From Acanthacorydalis orientalis (taxonomy: Eukaryota; Arthropoda; Insecta; Megaloptera; Corydalidae), in contig CM068322.1 in NCBI GenBank assembly GCA_034766995.1, positions 5,253,089 through 5,317,088 of the forward strand: 64,000 nucleotides of DNA, given 5' to 3'. The notes under the pieces were generated by a model. That model did not search any database. It was not told the DNA's origin and saw nothing but the letters and a program-made list of their open reading frames with translations. Both the position numbers and the translations under genes were made by a program. Shown piece after piece: positions 49,175 through 60,317 of the stretch (the first letter of the stretch is position 1; the number at the start of each line of letters is the position of its first letter).

Positions 49175-49600
49175 GTGTATATTGTGGTATACGATATGCA
49201 AACGGATTGGCATAGCTGTCTAAGCAAACAAATATCATAGATCAAATAGATTGTTCGAGAACAATCTAGAACAATCCAGCTCGATATAAAAAGGTTGCTT
49301 AGATTAATTATCGATAGCATTTTGTTCAAACAACAACAAACTAATAGACGCATAAAATTAGTCGATAGTATTTGTCAACAAAACTCTATTCATAAGCATA
49401 AAATTAATCTACTGAATTTGTTCAAACAACAAACTATATTCATATGCATAAAATTAATCAATTATATTTGTATTTGACAATAAAAATTAAAAGATTAAAT
49501 ATAATACAAAACTTTTGGACAAAGTATAAATGTACCCTGGTGACAGCGGTTAAAAAATCAATCAAGATGTACCATCGGACAGCGAAGAGAACCTCTCTGC
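49175..49600 (+). mobile_element. candidate LTR with primer-binding-like site
   Basis: From about 49176 (TGTATATTGTGGTATACG) the sequence shows a TATA-type box (CTCGATATAAAAAGG at 49281-49295), three tandem units of about 50 bp, AATAAA-like signals (CAATAAAAATTAAAAG) and then CCTGGTGACAGCGGTTA at about 49537-49553. TGGTGACAGCGG resembles the tRNA primer-binding sequence that follows a 5' LTR in Ty3/gypsy- or copia-type elements. LTR boundaries and target duplication are not clear, and no gag/pol follows because a TA repeat starts at 49614. Treat as a hypothesis. Confidence 0.3.
49321..49470. repeat. three imperfect tandem units of about 50 bp
   Basis: Units start at about 49321, 49371 and 49418. 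Each has TTGTTCAAACAACAA or a decayed form, followed by GCATAAAATTAATC. The second unit is shortened (TTGTCAACAAAAC). They lie within the candidate LTR. Confidence 0.7.
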
Positions 49601-49609
49601 CAACCAACG

Positions 49610-49613
<4 letters not shown>

Positions 49614-49688
<75 letters not shown>

Positions 49689-49720
49689 TGTATGAATGTG
49701 TGTATGTATATGTATATATA
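49614..49720. repeat. compound (TA)n/(TG)n microsatellite
   Basis: About 55 bp of pure TA, then TA runs broken by TATG and TGTGTGTATG. Confidence 0.96.
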
Positions 49721-49813
49721 GTTCGTTCCCATAAATATTTAACAGTAATTTAGAATTAATAAAAATTGGCTCTTTGTTATCAAGTTCTTCTGTTTTATAA
49801 ACGTGTCTATATA

Positions 49814-50541
49814 TACGAGGGTCGTTTTATAAGTCCAGTAAAAAAGCAAGTTAAATACCGTTTTTTGGAAAAAAAATGATTTTATTTCTCAACATAGTCT
49901 CCAATAAGGGCTATACACTTGGTCCAACGCGATTCAAACTTCTTGATCCTGTCGGAAAAGTAGCTTTTCTCAAAGTCTGCACAATACTGATTTATGGCTG
50001 ATTGTGAAGAGAAAGGAGACGTATAGGGTTAATTTTGGAGAATAGGGCGTTGCTCTGATGAAAAAACAGGAAGTTGAGATACCTACAGTCTTATAAATCT
50101 CGTGCATGGTCATTCAGTGGTCGCCCATAACGTTACCATGGTTTTTGCAACGATATCCCTCGTGGTGACCTCAACTGGGTGTCCAGAGCGCGCTTCATCT
50201 TCAGTACATGTTCGGCCACGTTAAAACTCTTTTATCCAGAAATAAACAACGCTGGTGCAGAGTTCCCATAAACTTCATTCTACTCCACTTTGATCTGGGT
50301 GGGCGTCCACTTTTTCAAATAAAGATGTTTTATCACTGCACGGAACTAATTTTTTCCCATTTTTGCGGAAACTGCTACAATGTTCGCTTCAAACATTTGT
50401 AGAACGTTAAAAATGCGTTGCTTCTTACTTAAATTTCGGTTATGGTAGTTTGAAATGTGACACTTGATAGGCGTGACATTACCAAATGAATGGTGGTGTC
50501 ACATCATAGAAATTAACCAAATTTATCAATCGACCTTCATA
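49814..50541 (-). mobile_element. family C mariner, internally rearranged (728 bp)
   Basis: The left end TACGAGGGTCGTTTTATAAG and the complement of the right end (ATTTATCAATCGACCTTCAT plus A) form an inverted repeat with 17 of 21 matching bases, and both start with TA. The transposase lies on the minus strand and is much reduced. It is unrelated at the ends to families A, B and the 60.3-kb copy. Confidence 0.8.
49875..50420 (-). pseudogene. family C mariner transposase remnant
   Basis: On the minus strand a helix-turn-helix-side segment reads RGRTCTEDEARSGHPVEVTT (about 50157-50216), the conserved linker before the second DNA-binding motif in many mariners. The C-terminal end reads near 49895-49930 as a decayed form of the WTKCIALIGDYVEK ending typical of mariners. 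The DDE catalytic region is absent or unrecognisable. The part between about 50220 and 50420 I cannot place with confidence. Confidence 0.65.
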
Positions 50542-50800
50542 GAATTTTCTAAAATATACTTGAAATTAGTGGATTTACCAAAAAGAAATAGTTGAAAATC
50601 ACTTAATTAAAAAATTACAATGTACTTTCAATTGTTAATTACTTTATAAAAAATAATGACAATATTGCAATATACGTCCAAAAACATTAAATATCACAAA
50701 TATTTCTTATATTTTAATTAACCACTTGCCAGGCACGTCGAAATGTTTTTGTTCCGAAATCGACAATGACGTAGTATACACATCAATAGTCAGTTATGCC

Positions 50801-50841
50801 AAAAATAAAAGTAATGTGTAATGTACGTTACTTTTATTTTT
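50801..50841. repeat. hairpin with 14-bp perfect stem
   Basis: AAAAATAAAAGTAA at 50801-50814 is complemented by TTACTTTTATTTTT at 50828-50841 around a 13-nt loop. It lies inside the piggyBac remnant, near its left end. Confidence 0.85.
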
Positions 50842-50993
50842 TCATAGAAAGAATTATGCCAAAGGCTAAAAAATACTTGTTTTGAAAATTTCGGCTAGAT
50901 GTAGCAGAATAAATTTTACGAACTGTTCGTATTACTAATTATCAAATGCGTAAAATAATTTCTGTTGGTAACACGTCTCTCTGTTTACAAGCA

Positions 50994-51173
50994 AACCGAT
51001 GGGGACATCATCCCAGGAACATTACACCCACAAAGACTAAAAAAAATCAATAAAGATGATGTAAAGTATGTGTAAAAAGCAATAAACCCAATACCTGGGA
51101 GTGAAAGCAATGTCTTGTTACATTACATATTCCAGATTGTTTTGAAATGTATCACTCTGCACAAAATTATTAA
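50994..51173 (+). pseudogene. piggyBac transposase C-terminal Cys-rich domain, broken
   Basis: One continuous frame of 60 codons reads NRWGHHPRNITPTKTKKNQ, stop, R, stop, CKVCVKSNKPNTWE, stop, KQCLVTLHIPDCFEMYHSAQ and ends at TAA. The Cys-x2-Cys, Cys and CFExYH pattern is the zinc-binding C-terminal domain of piggyBac transposases, which helps bind the element's ends. Two of the stops (TGA before CKVC and in WE-TGA) are plausibly CGA-to-TGA changes. The domain is recognisable but dead. Confidence 0.75.
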
Positions 51174-51190
51174 TAAACAAAATTACTGTA

Positions 51191-51526
51191 CATATAATAT
51201 CTGTGTAAAATAGGTAAAGACAAAATTCTTCACGAGATTCTGTCGAGTGTTCTTATTTTAAATTTCGGCTCACATCGAATTACAATATCGCGTTTCTGAA
51301 CGGAGCGAATCTATGAACGGTTGCCAGTGCAACTGGTTTCGAGTCTCTTTAAGATGAATTCTACTTTTAAGATAAACTTAATAAAACATTTTATATTACA
51401 AATTCTATATTACTAATAAAAAAAAATTATAATTTTTATAATATTATATTAATTTTTTTCGATTTTCATTTCATTTTAAATCTTGCTGAATTTAATTTGA
51501 ATATATTTTTAATAAATAGTCAATAA

Positions 51527-51570
<44 letters not shown>

Positions 51571-52143
51571 TTATATATATATATATGTGTGTGTGTGTAT
51601 TTATGTGTATGTTTGTGTGTGTGTATACATATGTAAATATATAACAAAAATAAAGTATAAAGTGGGTTTATTTTATCATTTTAATGAAAATGTATATAGA
51701 TGAATGAACATAAATTATAAGCGAATTTATATCATTACGTTTGCAAAAAATGATCAGTTTTATATTTGACAGTTCGACTAATTATTCAGTTTAAATTCGT
51801 GCAGTTTTCCTCACACGACTGTTCGTGCAACTCATTTTAATATACATTAATTTTAAAATGCGTGACCCTTGCCATAGTAATATTTTAAATGCACGTTTCA
51901 AATTACTATGATATAATAGTTGCACATTTTTCATTGATCCCTCTTCACGTTGCTTAAAAATACAGTACAGTAATGAGCATAGGGTATAATGTCCCTGTGT
52001 ATAACGCTAACATTCATTTTAATAAAAATATCACTAAATTAATATACTATGTTGAAACTACGTTATGTCAAAACTATGATCTATTCTGCTTTAAAACTAA
52101 TTACTATCACAAAAACATTATGGCATAAATATTTATATATGTT

Positions 52144-52175
<32 letters not shown>

Positions 52176-52920
52176 AATTTTTATTAATAATGTCTGGTGT
52201 TTTAACAATATGAGGAAAAATAAATATTTATGTTAAAGTTCGATTTTATGTAGCAACTTTATTTCTATTTTTTTCATTTCCTGTTAAAATTTTAATACAT
52301 CCATCTCAAAAAATTAACAAAATATTACATCAGATTACAATAAATCTTGAATTTTAAAGTAGAATGAAATACCTCGAATCATATTCTTATAGCGCAACCA
52401 AAATAACATAACTGACAGTTAACTACAGATATTTTGTTTTATTTGTTGTCAATTCATAACTAACTTATTTTACTACATAAAGGTGTCATTATGTAAATTA
52501 AGATTTCCCTATTTTTATTAAATTTATCATGTTTTTAATAATCTGATATATATTTTTTAAATAAGTGTGAGTATTTTTTAAATTATGTTTAAACTGAAAA
52601 TGTGCAATCGATGACAATGTGATATAATTTCTATACAATATTTCAAGATATCTTAATTTGAAAAATGCATACACCAACATACCGACAATCACACAACTGT
52701 GTGTACATCACTAAGAAAAATACATGTATTCAAATATATTTGAGAATAATAATTATATTGTACATTTTCTTTATTTCAAATAAATAATTTTTCTTGTTGA
52801 CATTTACATAAAAAATAAATACACACTTAATATTTATTCCCTGTTAATTCAAAAATCTTAACAAATTATCAAATAATTTTATGCTCGATTCCACACAAAA
52901 TTAAGCGTGCATACTAAATA
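51191..52920. other. AT-rich intergenic DNA
   Basis: A GC-richer patch at 51228-51360 (TTCTGTCGAGTG, CGGTTGCCAGTGCAACTGG) may belong to the piggyBac remnant or another old element. Repeats lie at 51531-51630 (TA/TG) and 52149-52177 (TA). No gene is seen. Confidence 0.45.
51531..51630. repeat. compound (TA)n/(TG)n microsatellite
   Basis: TA runs with one ATCGTT break, then GTGTGTGTGTATTTATGTGT. Confidence 0.95.
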
Positions 52921-53220
52921 CAGTGACTACCGAAACTGAAAAATATTTACGTAATTTTTTAATACTTTGTTGCCTTCCATTTGCACCTATAACGGTGTGA
53001 AGAGGTCGTGGCATGGATTGGGCTAACTTCTCAGTTACACTAGATGGTATGTGATGCCACATTTGTTGTCGTAAAAGTTTGTATTCAGTTTTATTGAATC
53101 AGTTGGATTTTTGTAATCGATATTTTACTTCGGCCCGCAAATTCTCAATAGGGTTGAGATCTGGAAATTGCGGAGGAGTTTCCAACATTCTTGGAATATT
53201 GTATAACATCCATTTTCGAA
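52921..53220 (-). mobile_element. Tc1-like transposon remnant (3' part)
   Basis: The right-hand transposon end CAGTGACTACCGAAACTG, preceded by TA-rich DNA, starts with the CAGT typical of Tc1 elements. The coding part then lies on the minus strand. The other end is missing. Confidence 0.8.
52950..53200 (-). pseudogene. Tc1-like transposase C-terminus, broken
   Basis: The minus strand reads LETPPQFPDLNPIENLRAEV (about 53120-53180), then KYRLQKSN-stop-FNKTEYKLL, WHHIPSSVTEKLAQSMPRPL and HTVIGANGRQQSIKK. PDLNPIEN carries the third catalytic residue (Glu) of DD34E Tc1 transposases, here still present. The first two Asp blocks are absent, and a stop lies after QKSN. Only the last third of the protein remains. 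Confidence 0.88.
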
Positions 53221-53671
53221 ACATACACAAAAAAAAAACAATGTCTATATAAAAATTATCATTTTCTTATATAAAGTGTGAAACACTATTAACCATTGTC
53301 TTCTATTCTGATTTTTTATATGAAAAAATTGTTATCTATTAAGGATTTTATTGAGATTCGTAAGGTTGATAGTATTAATCTAAATTTCATATACGGTTGA
53401 TTTTTTATTCATCGCCACTTTTCATTAATCTAAAGAAATAATATAAATGTTTTATATAAATATGACGCACAAATATGTTACAGATGACAATATTTACACA
53501 CAATAGATTGATATAGAAAAATTTAAATTATGAATTACTCAATATCTAATCAAAACTGATGGACAAAACTGAATTTTATGAAGCTTTATTTTAATCATCA
53601 TATTTATATGTTAAAACTAAAAACGAAAAACAAATGTTTATGACACATCCATATGCGACTACTAAAGAATA

Positions 53672-53675
<4 letters not shown>

Positions 53676-53733
<58 letters not shown>
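53676..53733. repeat. (TA)29 microsatellite
   Basis: Perfect TA run of 58 bp. Confidence 0.97.
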
Positions 53734-53736
<3 letters not shown>

Positions 53737-54379
53737 TGTATGTGTGTTCGTCGAATATAGTTTAACGAATATTCTATTCAGATATTTTCAATTTAGTTTA
53801 AAGATATTCTTTTACGGAAATAAAATAGTGTCATTGAAAATATACTGAAAAGTATAAATCTGTTCACCTATTTAGGTTAAGAAGTCCTATTACATGTTCT
53901 ACGTAGCCATGCTATAAAAAGATTGATACAGATTATCCGACTTATACACTTCTTAGAGATTATAAATAGAAAACACATAATCTGAGATTTATTTATTGGC
54001 ATGTTTATTTTTCTTATTTTTTAAGATATACTTTGGAAGTCAATTAGCGTATTTTATGAAGTTGTAGAAAATTTTAATTTTAATGTAGATAATTAATCTT
54101 TTTATCTAGATATCAATTCTTAAACTCTATGTTTGAAAAGCATAAAATAATAAATTGTTTAAAACTCTATGATATTATATTTTTTATAAATTAGCTTTTC
54201 TAAACACACTTCAGTGACTTTGGACATTATTTTTTATCATTCTTCTTAATAAAAAATTGAATTTTAGAAACAGAGAAACATAGAATTATATTAGTTAATA
54301 AAATATACTTCTTTTGACACTTTTTGCAATTAATACATATTTATATATATATTAACTGATAATAATTCAATTCTGTGGT

Positions 54380-54529
<150 letters not shown>

Positions 54530-55908
54530 TATTTTTCAATACATTTTTAGAAATTGAAACTGAACTTTTAGATTGAGAAGTTTAATAAAAATATGATTTC
54601 TATTTTGTTTCATGCTGGAGAATAAAGAAACAAAAACAAGCTGGTTAATACAGTTTAAAATATTGGTATCTAATTATTCGACATGAGGAAACAAAATACT
54701 TTTAAAAGTTTCCCTACAAAATATTTATATATCTTCTTGTAAAATAGGAAAAACAATAACAACTGAATTAATGTTCATCGAGTTCTAATTTTTCGTCTAC
54801 AAACTTCATATTTAAAAATTGCTCTGCCAAAGTAAAAGACGAAAAATTTTTAGATTACCAAATTACTATTTGTTTCTTACCAAATCTATTAACAATATTG
54901 TCAAATATTTTGTCATATTTCTCAAAATTACAAAATAAAATGTATTATTTCGTCATACTTTAATCACACAACGATAAAAATAAAAAGTACTTTCTTTTAT
55001 TCAAAATCTTACAAATTCTAAAATTATTTATACTTGACAATGAATCTGTATTCATTACGTTGGTTTTTTATTCTAAATTTTGGAAATGAAAATTCATATA
55101 TAATCTGATTAGGAATATTTTATATAAAATGTTTTATTTTTTAAAGGCTTAATTTATTATTTTTTTTTTAAAAAAAAGGAAATTTTGTGGTTTTTATTTT
55201 CTAACTATTAAACAATTTTAATTTCTAGTAAACTTTTTTGAGTGGTTTTCGCTAGTTTGATAAGTAGACACTTATAATGCATTATTTTCGCATTTCAATT
55301 CTTATCTCTGATTGGTTTATTACGTTTAGTCAGCATACTTCTGTCAAAATAGGGAAATAATTAAATGTAAAATGAAATATATCAAAACACTAATAAAACA
55401 TTTGTTCTTTATAATTGAAAATCTGGAAGATTTATCTACAATCAGTATCTATTCTGAATCGTCTATCTTATTTAAAGAATGATACAGAATATTTAATACT
55501 ATGATGATGCATATATTTTAACGTCCAGTGTTATTTAATCTCTCTGTTACGAAGCATCTTTAATAATACAAAACAGGTCTTAATATATAATTATTTGAAG
55601 CACTTACTGCTGTAAATACAATATTAAAAGTTAGCCTATTAATATTGTAATGCGTTTTATTATAGTTTTGCGAGGAATTTGAAAATTGAAGATATTAACT
55701 GCATTGATTTTGTGCACTGACTTTTTTTTATAAGAACAAACTGACACAGAACAAATATACCACAGATACGTTCTTATCGTCTTGATAATGAAAGGCTAAA
55801 TGTACCTTAATATCTTGCTTTCTCAAATTAATTGGGACAATATAACACAACCATCTCCACGAATTTCTATATACATTTATATGTATGAGGAGTCTTCAAT
55901 TTGGAGAT

Positions 55909-55973
<65 letters not shown>
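55909..55973. repeat. (TA)n microsatellite
   Basis: TA run with one ACATA break. Confidence 0.96.
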
Positions 55974-56151
55974 TACAAAATCCTAACAAACGAAAATAAA
56001 TCAAAACTAGTTTTTAAAATCAACTTGAATTTTTAAAAATATACCTTTAACTAAGGGTAAATTTATTTTCAGAATGTAAGTATGCATAAATTCTATTACT
56101 TGATAAATTCATTTGCAAAATCATGGTGGTTGATTAATTTATATTCGCGTT

Positions 56152-56908
56152 TTAAAGGACTACACCTATCTAGAGCATGAAAAAAAGTTTAAATTCGGAA
56201 TTAGTTTTCTCTGAAAACATAGATAATAATAAAACTATTTTTTAAAATTAACTTTTCATTTAATGAAAGAATTTTGTAAAAAAAAACTTTCAAAACTATT
56301 AAAAAACAAGAGATATATCCGTCTACAAAGGATAGCATTTTTTTGTGAAGTTCGGTTGTGACCGTTGTTCAGCTGAAATCGACCATCTAAAATCAAAAAA
56401 ATAAACAGGGTTTTAAAGTTAGTACCAAATGTAATAGATTAGCTTTCGCCGATTTCAAAAATCTTTATTTTTTAAAAAAAATTGCATCAAGTTAAATTTA
56501 TCATGACAAAATCTAGGAAAAATGTCACCATTTTTATGTAAATATTACATTTTTTTATTTAAAAAAAATAGAAACCCTATTCAATTAATAATGTTTCTCA
56601 GTGTATTACCTGAAAATTTCAAAACAATCCATCGATCGGGTTTTGAAATATATGGCGGCAGTGTCTTCAAAAACAGTGTTTGGAGAGAAACGCGTTGTCA
56701 CAAGTATTTAGATGTATTTATAATAAAAATTAAGAATTCTTAGTTTTACCTGTAGTCATCGATTCTAGACCCATACAGAGTATCCATAACTTCATCAATT
56801 TTACAGATATCAATTAAAAAATTCCAGGATATTTTTTGAGAAATTAAACTTTTATAAAATGTAAAAAAATCGATTTTTTCAAAATTATAGGTAGGTTTAG
56901 GCACTTAA
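56152..56908. mobile_element. TTAA-flanked non-autonomous DNA element (749 bp)
   Basis: TTAA at 56152-56155 precedes AGGACTACACCTATCTAGAG. At the other end the complement of TATAGGTAGGTTTAGGCAC lies next to TTAA at 56905-56908. The ends align as CTACACCTATCTA against CTAAACCTACCTA, with GAAAAAA further inside on both. TTAA duplications with such TIRs are known for Kolobok and piggyBac superfamilies; the AGG start favours Kolobok. No transposase is recognised. An unusually non-AT block (ATGGCGGCAGTGTCTTCAAA at about 56650) may be a relic of coding sequence. Confidence 0.65.
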
Positions 56909-57189
56909 ATTTGGAAACAGAAGATATTAAATTATATTTGCTCATTTATTTCAAAACGATAAAAACTTATTTGTGGCATAATTGTTTCTTGCATTAGTTA
57001 ACGCTGATAATATTAAAAACAGTGTACCTTAAGACCTTCAATTTTCAAATTAATTACACACCAATAGATCAGGTAATCTATACGATTTTTTAAACATCCT
57101 CTAAATTATCAACTTTCAAAATTATATGCTAAGATGGAAATCTATAGGTATTGTTATATGAATGTAATATAAAATGTTAATATTTTTAG

Positions 57190-57267
<78 letters not shown>

Positions 57268-57306
57268 ATATATATATGTATATATATATATATATGTATG
57301 TATGTA
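57190..57306. repeat. compound (TA)n/(TG)n/(TATG)n microsatellite
   Basis: About 66 bp of TA followed by GTGTGTGTGTATA and TATGTATG units. Confidence 0.96.
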
Positions 57307-58059
57307 TTGATGTATCTAGAGAAGGAAAGAAGACTGACAAATTTATCAATAAACTTGTCAACATAATAAAAATACATTATTTTTTTAACGATATTTTACT
57401 AACTTTTTACATTTATGTAGTTTATATAATTAATTAACATTTATTGATACGTTGTCGAGTAAAAATCTCTGCCAATGCAATAATCAATAAGACTGGAATC
57501 AATATATAAAACTTACAATTGATTCAAGTTCGTAAGAACAAATTTCATATTCGGTACAATGGTATGAGCTAAAAACATAAATAAATATAATTAATACTCG
57601 TGTATATGCAATCATTATCAATACCTTTTTAGTGATTTAATACTAAAAACCGCTACTACTATTGCAAAGATTAAAAACATAAAGTGGAATTGTCTTATTC
57701 AATCACATGTCAGATTACATGTATTTTAATTTGAACAAAATCCTATTTTATCAACAAGTTTTTTGAAAGTATAATAAAACCTGTATAGTTTCATTTGTAA
57801 ATGTCATAATAATTTAAAATAATATAAACTTTTAAGAAAAGTATGCAAAACTAAAATAAAGTGTTATTTTCTGTTAAAAATTGATATAAAAAATGTTCTT
57901 CAATCTACTTAATAAATATTTCTGTGAATTCAGAAAAGATCCCACATTCCTGTTAAGTAAAATATATCTTGCAAGAATATTATGTTATAACCACGGTAAG
58001 GGGAAACATAATATAGGTTTACTAAATTGTGATGAAATTGTAACACATACTTCAACTGC

Positions 58060-58290
58060 GTATATGCAATTTTTGCGCTTCTGTTTGTGCACGTATACGT
58101 CTGCATCGCAAAGAAAAAGAAGACACATGAAGTGATAAGCGTGGGCAATGTATACGCATAAAAAATCATCTTAAGCTTAAACGCCAGGGGTTGAATCGTA
58201 CACACGTATCGAAAATACGGGCTGCCTATTCAAGATATAACGATAAATTCTGCAACCACGTAAGTTTATGGAAATCCTTTTTCAGTCAGA
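58060..58290. other. mildly CpG-enriched patch
   Basis: Words such as CACGTATACGTCTGCATCGC and CGTACACACGTATCGAAAAT contrast with the flanks. No frame or signal is recognised. Confidence 0.25.
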
Positions 58291-58524
58291 CAGGAAAAAG
58301 TATGTCGTTTCGAACTGTTTGAATTATTGATAGTGATTATTGTATTATAGGGGATACATTTTTATATACAAATATTTTTCTTTGAAATAGTATTGAACTA
58401 TAATTTAATCTAATTAATAAAATTTATATATAATTTGTCCTATAGATGTTTATTACATATATTTCAATTGTTTTCCTTCCAATGATTTTCGTAATTTCCT
58501 TTAAATACCTTTTAAATTTATTTT

Positions 58525-58526
<2 letters not shown>

Positions 58527-58564
<38 letters not shown>
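58527..58564. repeat. (AT)19 microsatellite
   Basis: Perfect AT run. Confidence 0.95.
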
Positions 58565-58566
<2 letters not shown>

Positions 58567-59060
58567 ATAATCCAATATATTGGATTTGTTACGAACATTA
58601 TTATTGTAAAACAGTAAGAAAAAAATGCAATCTATTTATTAGTCACATTTACAGAGCCCATTTTTTATAATTAATACCACTAAACTGATTTTTACTTTGT
58701 AAAATCAGCTGAATCGCTCATATATTGAATTTCAGTTTTAAAATCCTATAAAACTGACATTTCGTAAAAAAATAGTCTGTTTTCTAAAATTAAGCACAAA
58801 TTACCAATTATATGACACTACTCAACTTTATAAATCAAAATGACTAAAGGATGTAGAAATTTATTATGGTTCTTTTTAAACTGTTACTATTAGTTTTTGT
58901 TTCATATTAGAAATAAATACAATTTTAATAATAATGTAGGAAAAATTACAAATTTATAACGATTTAATTAAATTATTTAAAATTTTAGAAGTGTATTAAA
59001 AATCTTCTAATTTACTTTTCATAATTTTTTATTATATCGTTTATATATGTTAAAAAAATT

Positions 59061-59063
<3 letters not shown>

Positions 59064-59105
<42 letters not shown>
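59064..59105. repeat. (AT)n microsatellite
   Basis: AT run of about 42 bp. Confidence 0.95.
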
Positions 59106-59108
<3 letters not shown>

Positions 59109-59374
59109 GTATGTCTCTTCATATCTGCACAGCTTTAAAGGAAAATTATACGAACTAAATTACAGGATTTAGTTTTATACCCTACACGGTTTGTGTTCCT
59201 GCACTTGACCGCTCTATATATTGTTTAAAGATAAATACGGTAGAATTTATTCCAGTTTTAAATGGTTTGTAGTAAATTGATATCCATATATAGAGCTTAT
59301 AATGAACTTTTAACACGCAGCAAAAAAAGATAAATGTCCTGAATTAAATAATTAATTTTGATTTATGTTTATCG

Positions 59375-59375
<1 letters not shown>

Positions 59376-59434
<59 letters not shown>
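59376..59434. repeat. (TA)n microsatellite
   Basis: TA run of about 59 bp with a single phase shift (ATATTATA) at its start. Confidence 0.96.
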
Positions 59435-59437
<3 letters not shown>

Positions 59438-60317
59438 TATTTTATACTTCTTATCAATTTTGTATTAATTTTAGTATTTTATTCAAAAACGTTATGTTAA
59501 TTACTTCATAAATTTAAACTTAATATTTACTTACAAAATTATTTAAAATCAATATTCTTTCTAATTTATTCTCAAAATTACTTTTTTAGGAATTAGAATA
59601 TTTAGTAAAACACTGTTGGAAGCGTAGAACGAGAGAATTTAACAGAAATAGAAGTCTAATAAAGTAGCTAGTATAAATCAATTAATATCATCACTGATTA
59701 TGATCACTGATCACTGTTATAATCTCTAAATGTGTAAATTTCATATAATTATATTTTAATGCATATGTACATTATATAAATGATCAAAATAATTTTTATT
59801 TTTATATTGTATATTTTAAAATTCATTAGATTTATATTTTGTATCAAAAAAGTTTTATTCTCTAAGAAAACTTTCCCAGTAAAGAGGCACTAGATCTTTT
59901 AAATCATAAATACTTTAGAGATATCTATCAAATTACGAATGCTTAGAGACTAGAAATATTGATAAGTATTATATAGTTCAATGTAAAAATCATTCTGAGC
60001 AAAGTGAAGAGCTATAATCGATTACAGTATAATATTTTTTTTCTATAGGTGTGAATAAATCATTACACTGCTTTCTAGTAGATTGTAATAAATAAACATG
60101 TGTGTGTCTGACACAGAGCTTATAAATAATACTTCACCTATAATATCTAGAATGGTTGTTAAAGTTTTAAGAAGTGTCTAAACTATGCGAAGCACTGAAG
60201 TATATCACTCCAGAGACACTATTTTTTATACAAACTTTTAAATATAATTAATAAAGTCTAAGAGGTTCCAATCTGATCATGTTTAAACTAGAATTTATAG
60301 TTTGTTCTATGGCTAAA

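Larger units (their letters stand above)
50718..51190 (+). mobile_element. piggyBac-like element remnant
   Basis: TTAA at 50718-50721 is followed by CCACTTGCCAGGCACG, a plausible piggyBac-type start. A decayed palindrome (TGACGTAGTATACACATCA at about 50767-50785) resembles the one in the MITE at 35.2 kb. A transposase C-terminus lies at 50994-51173. The right end is not found, so the boundary is approximate. Most of the catalytic region is deleted. Confidence 0.65.
56909..60317. other. AT-rich intergenic DNA
   Basis: No gene is seen. The stretch contains (TA)n at 57190-57306, 58527-58564, 59064-59105 and 59376-59434, and a mild GC-richer patch at 58060-58290. The ORF at 57893-58135 has no motif. 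Confidence 0.5.
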
